This document shows positions 29,437 to 38,670 of a stretch of 64,000 nucleotides of DNA, piece after piece. Each line of letters begins with the position of its first letter. Position 1 is the first letter of the stretch. Position numbers and translations under genes: made by a program. The notes beneath the pieces are model-generated. The model made no database searches. It worked only from the letters and a program-made list of their open reading frames with translations, and had not been told where the DNA came from. This DNA comes from Affinirhizobium lemnae (GTDB taxonomy: Bacteria > Pseudomonadota > Alphaproteobacteria > Rhizobiales > Rhizobiaceae): assembly GCF_022968395.1 (NCBI RefSeq), contig NZ_JALJQZ010000001.1, positions 215,833-279,832 of the forward strand, written 5' to 3'.

Positions 29437-30129
29437 TCAACCGCCAAAGATCGTGCGCAGGATATCAATGCCGCGATCCTCGAATGCGACAGCACCCTGC
29501 TTGTTGCCCGGGCCGATGACGATCACCTTCGCGCCAATCTGGGCACGGGAATAGAGATGCTCGACATCCTTGTTCATCATGCGAATGCAGCCGGATGACA
29601 TGTTGAGACCGATTGTCCAAGGCTGGTTGGTTCCGTGGATGCGGAAAATCGTGTCGCGGCCACCTTTGTAGAGATACATGGCACGGGCACCGAGCGGATT
29701 GTCTTCACCGCCCTTCTGGACGACAGGAAGATGGTGACCCTTGCGAGCCTCACGGGCAATCATTTCCTTAGGCGGACGCCATTCCGGCCATTCCTCTTTC
29801 CGGCCGATCTTGACGATGCCGGACCAGCCGAAGCCTTCGCGACCAACGCCGACGCCATAGCGAATGGCCCGGTCATTGCCTTCAACGAGGTAGAGGAACT
29901 TGTTGTTGGTATCGATGATGATCGTACCCGGCGCTTCCGTCGTCGCCAGCCGAACGACGCGCCTCTGGAACTTTTCGTCCGGTTCGCGACGCTGTGCAAC
30001 GAAGGTCACGTCGTTTGATCTTTGCGCTGCGGGCTGCTGTCCCCGCGTAAAAGCGGATGCTGTATCAAACGATGCCAACAACGAGCATGCCGCTAAGCCA
30101 AGCGCCATGCCATGCCTGAAAACTGCCAT
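29437..30129 (-). CDS. L,D-transpeptidase (YkuD domain)
   Basis: A 230-residue periplasmic peptidoglycan enzyme that forms 3-3 cross-links or attaches proteins in this family. A signal peptide is present (MALGLAACSLLASFDTASA, cleavage about residue 26). The YkuD domain runs from about residue 65 and has the catalytic motif RIHGTNQPWTIG then NMSSGCIRM with the nucleophilic Cys. The start is set at 30129 because a G-rich ribosome-binding site directly precedes it; a longer frame to 30159 exists. A paralogue lies immediately upstream on the same strand. Confidence 0.9.
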   Translation of the reverse strand: MAVFRHGMALGLAACSLLASFDTASAFTRGQQPAAQRSNDVTFVAQRREPDEKFQRRVVRLATTEAPGTIIIDTNNKFLYLVEGNDRAIRYGVGVGREGFGWSGIVKIGRKEEWPEWRPPKEMIAREARKGHHLPVVQKGGEDNPLGARAMYLYKGGRDTIFRIHGTNQPWTIGLNMSSGCIRMMNKDVEHLYSRAQIGAKVIVIGPGNKQGAVAFEDRGIDILRTIFGG

Positions 30130-30241
30130 TCCCCGTCCCCCTAAAACTGGCTTTTGCAAGTTCGCAAAGTTTTATTGATTTGCCAGAGAATGCAAGTGGT
30201 CCGGCATTGCAGCGTCCGAAAACTCTGCCATGCCGCGACTT

Positions 30242-31087
30242 TTACATCACGATGACCTTCGTGCCGACATTTACGCGGCCGTAGAGGTCCGTCACATCCT
30301 CGTTTCGCATGCGGATGCAGCCGGAGGAAACGGCACTGCCGATCGTCCACGGCGCGTTGGTCCCATGAATGCGGTAGAGGGTGGAGCCAAGGTAGAGGGC
30401 GCGCGCACCAAGCGGATTTTCCGGGCCGCCTTCCATCTTCACTGGAAGATAATGGCCCTTTGCGGCTTCACGCGCGATCATTTCCTTAGGCGGATGCCAG
30501 TCCGGCCATTCCGCCTTGCGGGTAACCGTATGGGTGCCCGCCCATTCAAAGCCGGGCTTGCCGACACCAACGCCGTAGCGCTTGGCCTGTCCGCCTTCCA
30601 TCACGAGATAGAGGAAGCGGTTGTTCGTATCGATCACGATCGTGCCGGGCTTGTGCTCGGTCTGGTAGGCCACCATCTGCGGCAGGAATTGCGGTTCGAT
30701 CTGACCCTTGATGACGGGAACGCGCTGCATGGCCGCCTGCTGGACCGGTGCCTGCTGCGCTGGCATGCGGTTTGGCCGAATCTGCGTCGTCTGCGTGCGC
30801 GGCACGACATAAGCCGGTTGATGTGAGGGATAGGCATAGCGAGGCTGCGCCGCATCGCGCGTGGCCGGGTCCCGGTAATCGCGAACGCCGCGCTGCATCG
30901 GCTGAACACGGTAGCTGTCGGGAGCGCGAACCTGCCCGCCGAGTTGCATGACCCAGGGAGCGGTAAGATCGGGGCTCACCACGACCGGTGGACGTTCACG
31001 GTAACGATCCTGCGCCGTGGCTTCGGTGGCCGTCAGTCCCATCGTTGCGCACAACATCAGGACCAGTGATTTCGCTCTGCTGGGCAT
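30242..31087 (-). CDS. L,D-transpeptidase (YkuD domain), paralogue
   Basis: A 281-residue periplasmic enzyme with signal peptide (LVLMLCATMGLTATEATA, cleavage about residue 26), a Pro/Gln/Arg-rich linker (about 30-125), then a YkuD domain with RIHGTNAPWTIG and VSSGCIRMRNEDV holding the catalytic Cys. The domain closely resembles that of the next gene (shared PPKEMIAREA, NPLGARA), so the pair arose by duplication. GAAGAGGG precedes the ATG. Confidence 0.9.
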   Translation of the reverse strand: MPSRAKSLVLMLCATMGLTATEATAQDRYRERPPVVVSPDLTAPWVMQLGGQVRAPDSYRVQPMQRGVRDYRDPATRDAAQPRYAYPSHQPAYVVPRTQTTQIRPNRMPAQQAPVQQAAMQRVPVIKGQIEPQFLPQMVAYQTEHKPGTIVIDTNNRFLYLVMEGGQAKRYGVGVGKPGFEWAGTHTVTRKAEWPDWHPPKEMIAREAAKGHYLPVKMEGGPENPLGARALYLGSTLYRIHGTNAPWTIGSAVSSGCIRMRNEDVTDLYGRVNVGTKVIVM

Positions 31088-31282
31088 GGTATCCCTCTTC
31101 CTACATTCACTATGGCAGTGGCTTTGCTGCGACCGTGACCCAAAGATTAAAGCGAATGGTAAATTTCGGGTGGTGCGAATGCCGTGAATGCCGGAAAGCT
31201 TTCGGCAAGGTTAATCGCCGGTTTTAAAACATGGTTGATAGCTGTTAAACCGAAGCGGCTTGTAGATCGGGGAGGATTCGCG

Positions 31283-31912
31283 GTGGAAAAATCTGGCATT
31301 ATCGAGGGCCCGGATGGCCGCTGCCGCTGCTTCTGGCATCAGAACCTGCCGGATTACATCCGCTATCATGATGAGGAATGGGGCCGCCCAGTGACGGATG
31401 ACAGGCGGCTGTTCGAGAAGATCTGCCTCGAAGGGTTCCAGTCGGGCCTGTCCTGGCTGACCATTCTGCGCAAGCGCGAGAATTTTCGTGCAGCCTTTGC
31501 CAGCTTCGATTTCGAAAAGGTTGCGCTGTTCGATGGTACGGATGTCGAACGTCTCGTCGCTGATGCGGGCATCATCCGCCATCGCGGCAAGATCGTCTCG
31601 ACCATCAACAATGCTCGCAGAGCCATCGAATTGCGCGACGAGTTCGGTTCGCTGGCGCGCTTCTTCTGGTCCTATGAGCCAAAGCCGGAGGAGCGTCCAT
31701 CCGTCGTTGATCTCGAACACCTGCGCGCCAATCCAACGACGGCGGTCTCGGTTCGTCTGTCGAAGGATCTGAAGAAGCGCGGATGGACGTTCGTTGGCCC
31801 GACGACGGTCTACGCCTTCATGCAGGCCATGGGGCTGGTCAACGACCACATCGAAGGCTGCTGCATTCGCGAGGAGACCGAGGCCCTACGAACGGATTTG
31901 GTTCGACCATAA
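31283..31912 (+). CDS. tag: DNA-3-methyladenine glycosylase I
   Basis: Base-excision repair enzyme that removes 3-methyladenine. The 209-residue protein has the zinc-binding N-terminal CRCFWHQ, YHDEEWGRPV (including the base-binding Glu), LEGFQSGLSWLTILRKREN and the C-terminal GLVNDHIEGCC with further zinc ligands. GTG at 31283 is chosen because GGGGAGG lies 7 nt upstream and it gives the usual family N-terminus. A hairpin follows at 31928. Confidence 0.94.
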   Translation: MEKSGIIEGPDGRCRCFWHQNLPDYIRYHDEEWGRPVTDDRRLFEKICLEGFQSGLSWLTILRKRENFRAAFASFDFEKVALFDGTDVERLVADAGIIRHRGKIVSTINNARRAIELRDEFGSLARFFWSYEPKPEERPSVVDLEHLRANPTTAVSVRLSKDLKKRGWTFVGPTTVYAFMQAMGLVNDHIEGCCIREETEALRTDLVRP

Positions 31913-31927
31913 GGCCTATTCTATGGT

Positions 31928-31958
31928 CCTGGAGGTTGGAAAACCTCCAGGTCTCTTT
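31928..31958 (+). terminator. Terminator-like hairpin after tag
   Basis: Perfect 10-bp stem CCTGGAGGTT/AACCTCCAGG (31928-31937, 31942-31951) with a 4-nt loop, followed by a pyrimidine-rich tail (TCTCTTTC), 15 bp past the stop. Confidence 0.65.
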
Positions 31959-31993
31959 CGCACTTAAATCAGCAAGTTCGTTCTTGCCGGAAT

Positions 31994-32230
31994 TCAGGGG
32001 AGATTGACGCCCCGGTCGTCATCCTCACCCACAACGCCGGACGTCATAAACCCACCGCCATCCCAAACGATATAGAGATACTTGCGCTCACCTGGCGCTG
32101 GATCGCCTACCCAATCGTTTGTCGCAAGAAAACGCCGTTGTCCGCTTGCATAGGCCTTTTTAATTTCACTTGTCGCGTCGCGAGTTTTTTCCCAAACTCC
32201 ATAGCCTGCATAGGTGATGTTGATAGCCAT
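31994..32230 (-). CDS. Small hypothetical protein
   Basis: A 78-residue protein without signal peptide or membrane segment, rich in Gly, Asp and aromatic residues (NITYAGYGVWEKTRDATSEI, YLYIVWDGGGFMTSGVV). The ATG at 32230 has GGAGG 7 nt upstream; an earlier in-frame ATG (32248) overlaps that site. I do not recognise a family. The surrounding 32250-32390 region is AT-rich. Confidence 0.6.
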   Translation of the reverse strand: MAINITYAGYGVWEKTRDATSEIKKAYASGQRRFLATNDWVGDPAPGERKYLYIVWDGGGFMTSGVVGEDDDRGVNLP

Positions 32231-32392
32231 GACGATCCTCCGTGGCAAAAGCGCCGGGGAAACCGTAACTTCACATTACATAAAGCAATAACAAATTGTT
32301 CTGAATTATGTAAAAGGAAAATTCGCTTGTGACTATGTATCCAGTCTAGAATTGAAATGGCAGACTTTAACTCGAAAAAGTCAGGTTATGAT

Positions 32393-33106
32393 TCAGATAT
32401 TGGAATCTATATTTTTGATCAGGTTTTCCAAATCTCTCAGATCTTTAATTTCCCGAAACCGCGGCGCCTCTGTCGGTTTGTCGACATGCTCCAGCACCCA
32501 GGTCAGTTCATGCGGCACGAACACGCCCCAGGCGCCAGCGGCAATGGCGGGGACAATGTCGGATTTCAGCGAATTGCCCACCATCATGGCGCGCTGCGGC
32601 CCTTCTCCATACTTGCCGAAAATCCGTCTGTAGGTGGTCGCCGTCTTGTCTGACACGATTTCCACCGCATCGAAAAAATCGCCAAGCCCGGATTGGGCCA
32701 GTTTCCGCTCCTGATCGAACAGATCTCCCTTGGTGATCAGGACGAGAAAATACTGCCCGCGTAGACTTTCCAGAGCCTCTCGCGCATACGGCAGGCATTC
32801 TACAGGATGCTTCAGCAGTTCGCGCCCGATCATCAGGATTTCGCTGATGGTTTGGCTTGGAACCCTGCCTTCCGTCACCTCGATGGCGGTCTCGATCATT
32901 GAGAGCGTGAAGCCCTTTATGCCGAACCCATAATGGGCGAGGTTGCGTTTCTCCGCCTCCAGTAGCCGCTCGGACACGTGTTCGCCTTGCGCATACTCTG
33001 CCAGCAGATCACGGAAACTCTGTTCCGTGAAACGGTAATATTGCTCGTTCTGCCAGAGCGTGTCGTCGGCATCGAAGCCGATCATCGAGACTGGGCGTAT
33101 CGTCAA
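32393..33106 (-). CDS. HAD-superfamily hydrolase
   Basis: A 237-residue phosphatase-like protein. Motif I is GFDADDTLW (nucleophile Asp, residues 10-18), motif II is in LVLITKGD and motifs III/IV in SDKTATTYRRIFGKYG and MVGNSLKSDIVPAIAAGA. A helical cap lies between motifs I and II. The substrate is unknown. The last codons lie in AT-rich sequence. Confidence 0.88.
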   Translation of the reverse strand: MTIRPVSMIGFDADDTLWQNEQYYRFTEQSFRDLLAEYAQGEHVSERLLEAEKRNLAHYGFGIKGFTLSMIETAIEVTEGRVPSQTISEILMIGRELLKHPVECLPYAREALESLRGQYFLVLITKGDLFDQERKLAQSGLGDFFDAVEIVSDKTATTYRRIFGKYGEGPQRAMMVGNSLKSDIVPAIAAGAWGVFVPHELTWVLEHVDKPTEAPRFREIKDLRDLENLIKNIDSNI

Positions 33107-33199
33107 GGCGGCCTCCTCTTCGAACCTGAGTGTAGTGTCAGACTGCCGCGAGACAATGGCGCGGGCGCGCCATTGTCGAAATCGGTCAGCAAGAGTGCG

Positions 33200-33574
33200 T
33201 CAGCCGCCGTTCTTGGCCAGCCAGTCCTGCATCATCTTGATCTCGGCCTCCTGGGCTGTGATCACCTCCTCGGCCAGTTTGCGAATGGCGGGATCCTTGC
33301 CGTATTGAAGCTGGATCTTGGCCATGTCGATGGCGCCTTGATGGTGCGGGATCATGGAGCGCACGAAATCGACATCCGTTTTGCCGGTGTAGGGCACCAT
33401 CATGTCCTTGTGCATCTTGCTGTTCGCCGCTTCGAAGGCTTTGGTCGAGGCGGATTTGTCCATGGCCATGCCCTGGTGGCCCTGATGCCCTTTCATCTTG
33501 ATGTCCTGCGACAGGGCAGGGGTGACAGTGATGCCGAGCGCCACGATGGCAGCAGAAAGCATTGAGAGCTTCAT
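33200..33574 (-). CDS. DUF305 family protein (CopM-like)
   Basis: A 124-residue periplasmic protein. It has a signal peptide (MKLSMLSAAIVALGITVTPALS), a His/Met-rich segment (MKGHQGHQGMAMDK) and the DUF305 core: MMVPYTGKTDVDFVRSMIPHHQGAIDMAK. Some family members bind copper or silver. The start at 33574 follows a GGAGAAG-like site in a longer frame. It sits 45 bp downstream of another His/Met/Cys-containing secreted protein gene, likely co-transcribed. Confidence 0.85.
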   Translation of the reverse strand: MKLSMLSAAIVALGITVTPALSQDIKMKGHQGHQGMAMDKSASTKAFEAANSKMHKDMMVPYTGKTDVDFVRSMIPHHQGAIDMAKIQLQYGKDPAIRKLAEEVITAQEAEIKMMQDWLAKNGG

Positions 33575-33619
33575 GGTTCTTCTCCTGAATGGATCTTGAG
33601 TTCTGGGAAGGCACACAAC

Positions 33620-34012
33620 TCAAGCGCGGGGAGGGGGAACCAGCGGGCGCGGGGTTTCGTCGCTCATGGGAGACATCAGTGCAGGTGCGGGCCTATCCGG
33701 TGCCGCAATCGGGCCTGAGGTGAAGATGAGCGGCGGCGGCAGCGCGGTACAGGCGATGCAGAACGCCATGGTGCAATTGGCGGGCAGAAGCGGACAATGC
33801 CAACTGTTATCCCGCGGCGAAGGCGGCGCATCTTGAAGAGCTTGGTGATGCGCGTGGGAAACGCTCGCCTTCGTCGCCATCATCTGCTCGTGGCTCATGC
33901 CATGGCGCGGGGCATTATCCAGTATGGTGACCGGCGGTGCCATAGCCATGGCTGGCATGAACCCCTGAAGGGTTAGCGCAAGCAGCATGAGGAGTTTTGC
34001 GAAACGGTGCAT
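33620..34012 (-). CDS. Secreted hypothetical protein, His/Met/Cys-containing
   Basis: About 130 residues with a signal peptide (MHRFAKLLMLLALTLQGFMPAMA). The mature part has MSHEQMMATK, SHAHHQ and several cysteines (WHCPLLPANCTMAFCIAC), followed by a Pro-rich tail, suggesting metal contacts, perhaps copper. An upstream in-frame ATG at 34063 would add 17 residues. It resembles DUF2946-type proteins loosely; assignment is not secure. It precedes the DUF305 gene on the same strand. Confidence 0.65.
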   Translation of the reverse strand: MHRFAKLLMLLALTLQGFMPAMAMAPPVTILDNAPRHGMSHEQMMATKASVSHAHHQALQDAPPSPRDNSWHCPLLPANCTMAFCIACTALPPPLIFTSGPIAAPDRPAPALMSPMSDETPRPLVPPPRA

Positions 34013-34150
34013 ACCCGTAAAACTAATGGCACGAATGACTTTGACAAGTGAATTCGCAGTCATGTTTTTGATCGGTCAAATCTGTTCGTCAGACGGCAGC
34101 GACTCGGCAAACCGTCGCCGAGTTCCGTCTTCCTCTCGCAAGCCTTGAAA

Positions 34151-34215
34151 CATGATCCACGCAAAAGCGACCAGCGGTTTTGCGCGGATCATGCGATAGA
34201 GTCATGGGTTAAAGC
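34151..34215. repeat. REP/RIME-like hairpin abutting the di-haem cytochrome stop codon
   Basis: A 16-bp stem with one mismatch: arms 34151-34166 and 34178-34193 (CATGATCC/GGATCATG outside, CGCAAAA/TTTTGCG inside). Its reverse complement shares the GCGCAAAACCGCTG core and layout with the repeat at 4867-4913. The adjoining ACGCTTTAA includes the TAA stop of the di-haem gene. Confidence 0.65.
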
Positions 34216-35990
34216 GTCTTCAGATATTCCAGCAGAGCCTGTTTGTCCGAATCCGGCAAAGCAGTGCCGAACTCGTGGCCGCAACGGCTGTTACCGGAAT
34301 TGCGCTGGTCGCAGCCTGTCGTCACCGTCGTTGACTGCAAGCCGGTTTGGGTGGCAGCAAGGCCAACCTTCTTGATATCGTAATCCCGGCCTACGGCGAA
34401 TTGGGTTGGTCGTTGCGCCGCAGGCTTCAGCAGATCCTCCAGCGTCGGCACAGAGCCGTTGTGTAGGTAAGGTGCTGTTGCCCAGATGCCCTGAAGCACG
34501 CGGGATTCATACTTGAAGTTGGTCGAGCCATCAGTCGCCCGCGCGGTCATGAGTTTTTGATTGTCACCGCGCGACTTTGGGAAGGCCAGCTTCAACTCCT
34601 GAAGTGTTCCGGGTAGGCGCGCTTCCGGCAGATCAGCCATGTCCCCCAGCACGGATGGTGCTGCGGCTAAAAGTGTCTGAGCATCTTCCCGCAGATCGAA
34701 CAGCTTGCTGCCGTAATATTGCAGAATGCTGTTGGCTACACTCACAGTCAGAATGTCGAGCGAAGAGGCGGTCTTGCCCAGTGTGTCATGCGCAAAAGGA
34801 ATGCGTGCACCCTCCATTACCCCGGTCTCTGCTGTCCAGTTCAGTATGTCATACTGGCGGCTATCGGTTCCAACGTCCAGAAGGGGCGTGGCCCAGGTAG
34901 AGTTGAGCAGCCTCGGCTGGCCGGGCTTAATGCCATGACAGTCGGCACAGCCATTGTTGCCCGGTTGATTGAAGACAGCCTTGCCCTTTTCGGCCAGTTT
35001 CTGATTGACCGGGAACGGGAATTTCGGCGGGCCCATCTTTTTGATCAATCCTTCCAGAGTGGACAGGCCACTGAAATTGACAGAGTTGCCCGCCAGATAG
35101 TCATATCCCAGCAGAGACCATTTCTCTTTCTTCGGTGCAAACTCTCCAAACACGCCGTAGACTTCGCCCACATTCCGCGCCAGACCAAGTATGTCGCTGC
35201 CATTTTCCGCAAATCCGGGCCATTGCGTCTTGTCCTGAATGGCGGCATTCCAAAGGAATGGATAGCGCACTGGCGCATCGGCAGGCTGGATGTTAGCAAC
35301 CAGAAGGTTGGATGGCGGTGGGCCAATATCGAGACCGGTCAACCGGTTGAAGATCATGCCAACCGCATCGAGGCGCCCCACACCCCAGTTTTCATGCGGA
35401 ACACCATTCTTGACAATGGCATCGAAACGCTGCGCCCAGAGTGTGAATTCTGTTTTCAGCCAGGATAAACTGTTGGGATCCTTATACTGCGTGCCAAGTA
35501 CTTCCTTGGCAAAGCTGTCGAACGCGGCGGCGTTTGTCGCAACGGCCTGCGCCGCCGTGTTCAGGTCAACCATAAGGCCATGGAAATTCACAAGCGCCGG
35601 ACCGCCATCAATGCGGTAGCGCGTTCCAGATACCGCGATTTCACGGGTATGACAGGCGGAACAGGTCATGCCAACCATTTGTTGTGGAGCGGCACCCGTA
35701 ACCGGAAAACCGACCGGCAGTCCCTGCGACGGCCCGTTCATCGGAAGATAGCCATAACGTTGCAAGCCGTCTGCAAGGAAGCTCGTTCCATCCGGTTGTT
35801 TCAGGGCCTGCATCCATGACAGCGCAATCAGGCGTGAGCCCTGATCTTGCGTATAGTACAACGTTCGCGTCGTTGCGTTCCAGTCACTCCCCTGATCTGC
35901 GTAGACAATTTCCTGCGCGCTTACGGGGTGCGAAGCTACGCAAAATAGCCCCAGCGCGAGAACCGCGCCCCTCATAAATATGCTCGTCAT
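34209..35990 (-). CDS. Di-haem cytochrome c peroxidase-like protein
   Basis: A 593-residue periplasmic protein. A signal peptide is present (MRGAVLALGLFCVASHPVSA). Two c-type haem sites are visible: CSACH (about residue 114) and CADCH (about residue 353), the latter followed by PRLLNSTWATPLLDVG; APYLHNGSVPTLEDLL is the usual C-terminal block of cytochrome c peroxidase/MauG-type proteins. It is longer than typical 320-350-residue peroxidases. The ATG at 35990 is chosen as GGGGA precedes it and a proper signal peptide results. Electron partner and substrate are unknown. Confidence 0.85.
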   Translation of the reverse strand: MTSIFMRGAVLALGLFCVASHPVSAQEIVYADQGSDWNATTRTLYYTQDQGSRLIALSWMQALKQPDGTSFLADGLQRYGYLPMNGPSQGLPVGFPVTGAAPQQMVGMTCSACHTREIAVSGTRYRIDGGPALVNFHGLMVDLNTAAQAVATNAAAFDSFAKEVLGTQYKDPNSLSWLKTEFTLWAQRFDAIVKNGVPHENWGVGRLDAVGMIFNRLTGLDIGPPPSNLLVANIQPADAPVRYPFLWNAAIQDKTQWPGFAENGSDILGLARNVGEVYGVFGEFAPKKEKWSLLGYDYLAGNSVNFSGLSTLEGLIKKMGPPKFPFPVNQKLAEKGKAVFNQPGNNGCADCHGIKPGQPRLLNSTWATPLLDVGTDSRQYDILNWTAETGVMEGARIPFAHDTLGKTASSLDILTVSVANSILQYYGSKLFDLREDAQTLLAAAPSVLGDMADLPEARLPGTLQELKLAFPKSRGDNQKLMTARATDGSTNFKYESRVLQGIWATAPYLHNGSVPTLEDLLKPAAQRPTQFAVGRDYDIKKVGLAATQTGLQSTTVTTGCDQRNSGNSRCGHEFGTALPDSDKQALLEYLKTL

Positions 35991-36184
35991 TTTAAAATCC
36001 CCAACCCGTAGTAGAAAACAAACGCCACGCTTATAATGCGATGATAAGTTGAAAATTACAATTATAAACAATAAAAAATCCCCTCAGGGATGAATATTCA
36101 ATTCTAAGTGTATTGTAGAGCTATGAAATTTGTTGTTTGCCGCCACATTTTCTGCTCACCGCCGCGGCCAATCACGCCAGTTCT

Positions 36185-36934
36185 CTAAACAGCAATCACC
36201 CGGTGCACCGCCTCGTAATCCCGGCTGTCTTCACCAAACGGCACCACCGGCCAGTTCCAGTGACGGGCGCTGGGAGGGGCTTCGATCCCGGCCAGAAGAT
36301 CGCCGGTCTCCAGCACCTTTCCCTGCCGGTCGGTCACCTGATAGGCGACATCCGTCACAAGGCAGGCCTTGCAGGGCAGTCCGGATAGGCCTGTGAGATG
36401 GGCATGGATTAACTGGGGTACTATCAGGTCCGCCTGACCGGGCCTCTTTTCCAGTTTGCGCCGTGCGCCGACCCCGATCTGGGATAGGAGATTGGTGGAT
36501 GCCACGAAATCCAGATAGGGCACCTGCCGCAGGAATGCCAACGGCTCCACTCGTGCGCCCTTGAGGGCGTCTTCCAGTCCCGATACATCCCGCGTGATCA
36601 GCCGGACCTTGCCTTTGCCACGAAGCGCGACCCATGCGCGAACGCTGGCAAGATGAACGAGATCCACCAGCACCACCGTATCGAAGGCTTGGACAAGCTC
36701 ATCCATCGGCACGTCGCGCAAGAGGCCGGACCCGAGCACGACCGCGGTGCGCCTCTGCCTGAGATCGGAGACGGCGTGAAGAATATGCGATTTCGTATTC
36801 GCCTCATGCGTTGCCCAATCGCGCTTGCAGCGCTTCGCCCGCGCCCACAGCCGCACGGACGACGAAACATGGCGGCGAAAGTCGGCAGGTGTGACGGCAA
36901 GGCTTGCCGCATATTGCAGGGCTTCGGGGATCAT
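36185..36934 (-). CDS. Hypothetical protein with Rossmann/methyltransferase-like core
   Basis: About 249 residues, no signal peptide. After a helical N-terminus (MIPEALQYAASLAVTPADFRR), residues 60-115 look like a Rossmann fold: RRTAVVLGSGLLRDVPMDEL, FDTVVLVDLVHL and KVRLITRDVSGL. This resembles SAM-dependent methyltransferases but the binding motif is not decisive. The C-terminus is conserved-looking (WNWPVVPFGEDSRDYEAVHRV). The frame extends to 37006, overlapping the hisS leader on the other strand; 36934 is the more plausible start. Confidence 0.75.
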   Translation of the reverse strand: MIPEALQYAASLAVTPADFRRHVSSSVRLWARAKRCKRDWATHEANTKSHILHAVSDLRQRRTAVVLGSGLLRDVPMDELVQAFDTVVLVDLVHLASVRAWVALRGKGKVRLITRDVSGLEDALKGARVEPLAFLRQVPYLDFVASTNLLSQIGVGARRKLEKRPGQADLIVPQLIHAHLTGLSGLPCKACLVTDVAYQVTDRQGKVLETGDLLAGIEAPPSARHWNWPVVPFGEDSRDYEAVHRVIAV

Positions 36935-37098
36935 TGATGCAATCGAAACTTTCAGGTTAGCGCCAGGAAGGATGCAATTATATGCTTGGCCTAGCTGCGC
37001 CGCCACCCCTTCGGCCTTGCCGCTTCAGCCTTCATCCTCTAAGAAACCGCTCAAAATTCCGGCCATTTTCAAGGGTGCCGGTGGCAAGGAAGATCACC

Positions 37099-38652
37099 AT
37101 GAGCGACAAGCAGAAGAAGCCCCAGAAACTGAAAGCCCGCCTGCCGCGCGGCTTTGTTGATCGCACTGCCGCCGATATCCATGCCACCAACGAGATGGTC
37201 GCCAAGATCCGCGAAGTCTACGAGCGCTACGGTTTCGACCCGATCGAGACGCCGCTGTTCGAATATACCGATGCGCTGGGCAAGTTCCTGCCCGATAGCG
37301 ATCGCCCGAACGAAGGCGTGTTCTCGCTGCAGGACGATGACGAGCAGTGGATGTCTGCGCGTTATGATTTGACGGCACCGCTCGCCCGCCACGTGGCGGA
37401 AAACTTCAACGAGATCCAGCTGCCCTACCGCACCTATCGCGCAGGCTATGTGTTCCGCAACGAGAAGCCAGGTCCGGGCCGCTTCCGCCAGTTCATGCAG
37501 TTCGATGCCGATACGGTGGGCGCTCCGGGCGTCAACGCCGATGCCGAAATGTGCATGATGATGGCCGATACGCTGGAAGCACTCGGCATCAAGCGCGGCG
37601 ATTATGTGATCCGGGTCAATAACCGGAAGGTTCTGGATTCTGTGTTGGCAGCAGTAGGCTTATCCGGTGAGGACAAAGTTGGTCAGCGCCTGTCGGTTTT
37701 GCGAGCATTAGACAAGCTAGATAAATTTGGCATTCCTGGTGTTGTGCAGCTTCTTAGCGTGAAGGGGCGTACTGACGAGAGCGGTGATCATACCAAGGGA
37801 GCCGGGCTCGATGATGCTCAAATTATGAGGCTGTTGAATACGCTTGGCTGGGGCGCTGAAGGGAGCGGTCCAAATAGTACCGTCGATGATCGATTAACTA
37901 TCATGAACCTCCATGATCGGCTCGTAGAATATGAGGTGCCTACTGAAGGTGCAACTGAGCTGTTGCATATACATGATTTGGTGCGCGCTGCTGGTTACGA
38001 TGCGACCCGCATCAAGATCGATCCTTCAGTCGTGCGCGGCCTCGAATATTACACCGGTCCCGTCTACGAAGCGGAACTGACCTTCGATGTCACCAATGAA
38101 AAGGGCGAAAAGGTCGTCTTCGGCTCTGTCGGCGGCGGCGGTCGTTATGATGGTCTGGTCTCCCGCTTCATGGGTCAGCCGGTTCCGGCCACGGGCTTCT
38201 CCATCGGTGTCTCCCGCCTGATGACGGCGCTGAAAAACCTTGGCAAGCTGGGGCAGGATGAGATTCTGGCGCCGGTTCTCGTCACCGTCATGGATGGCGA
38301 TGTCGAGGCCATGGGCCGCTACCAGCGCTTCACTCAAGGCTTGCGTAACGAAGGCATTCGCGCCGAAATGTATCAGGGCAACTGGAAGAAGTTCGGCAAT
38401 CAGCTGAAATATGCCGACCGTCGTGGCTCTCCGATCGCTATCATTCAGGGCGGCGACGAGCGTGAACAGGGCGTCGTACAGATCAAGGACCTGATCGAGG
38501 GCAAGCGTCTGTCGGGTGAGATTACCGATAACACCGAATGGCGCGAGGCCCGCGTTGCACAGGTCGTGGTGCCGGAAGCGGAGCTCGTCGCGAAGGTCAA
38601 GGAGATCCTTGAGCAGCAGGCCGAGGATCGTCACCGGGCGAAGGGTGATTAA
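37099..38652 (+). CDS. hisS: Histidyl-tRNA synthetase
   Basis: Class II aminoacyl-tRNA synthetase charging tRNA-His, 517 residues. Motif 1 region [18 protein letters not shown], motif 2 [18 protein letters not shown], histidine-binding [14 protein letters not shown] and motif 3 [13 protein letters not shown] are all present, with a C-terminal anticodon-binding domain. AAGGAAG precedes the ATG at 37099. Codon use between about 37635 and 38010, between motif 2 and the histidine-binding motif, is AT-rich and unlike the rest of the gene. It is followed by hisZ and hisG. Confidence 0.95.
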   Translation: MSDKQKKPQKLKARLPRGFVDRTAADIHATNEMVAKIREVYERYGFDPIETPLFEYTDALGKFLPDSDRPNEGVFSLQDDDEQWMSARYDLTAPLARHVAENFNEIQLPYRTYRAGYVFRNEKPGPGRFRQFMQFDADTVGAPGVNADAEMCMMMADTLEALGIKRGDYVIRVNNRKVLDSVLAAVGLSGEDKVGQRLSVLRALDKLDKFGIPGVVQLLSVKGRTDESGDHTKGAGLDDAQIMRLLNTLGWGAEGSGPNSTVDDRLTIMNLHDRLVEYEVPTEGATELLHIHDLVRAAGYDATRIKIDPSVVRGLEYYTGPVYEAELTFDVTNEKGEKVVFGSVGGGGRYDGLVSRFMGQPVPATGFSIGVSRLMTALKNLGKLGQDEILAPVLVTVMDGDVEAMGRYQRFTQGLRNEGIRAEMYQGNWKKFGNQLKYADRRGSPIAIIQGGDEREQGVVQIKDLIEGKRLSGEITDNTEWREARVAQVVVPEAELVAKVKEILEQQAEDRHRAKGD

Positions 38653-38670
38653 TCCCATGCCTGTGGTTTA

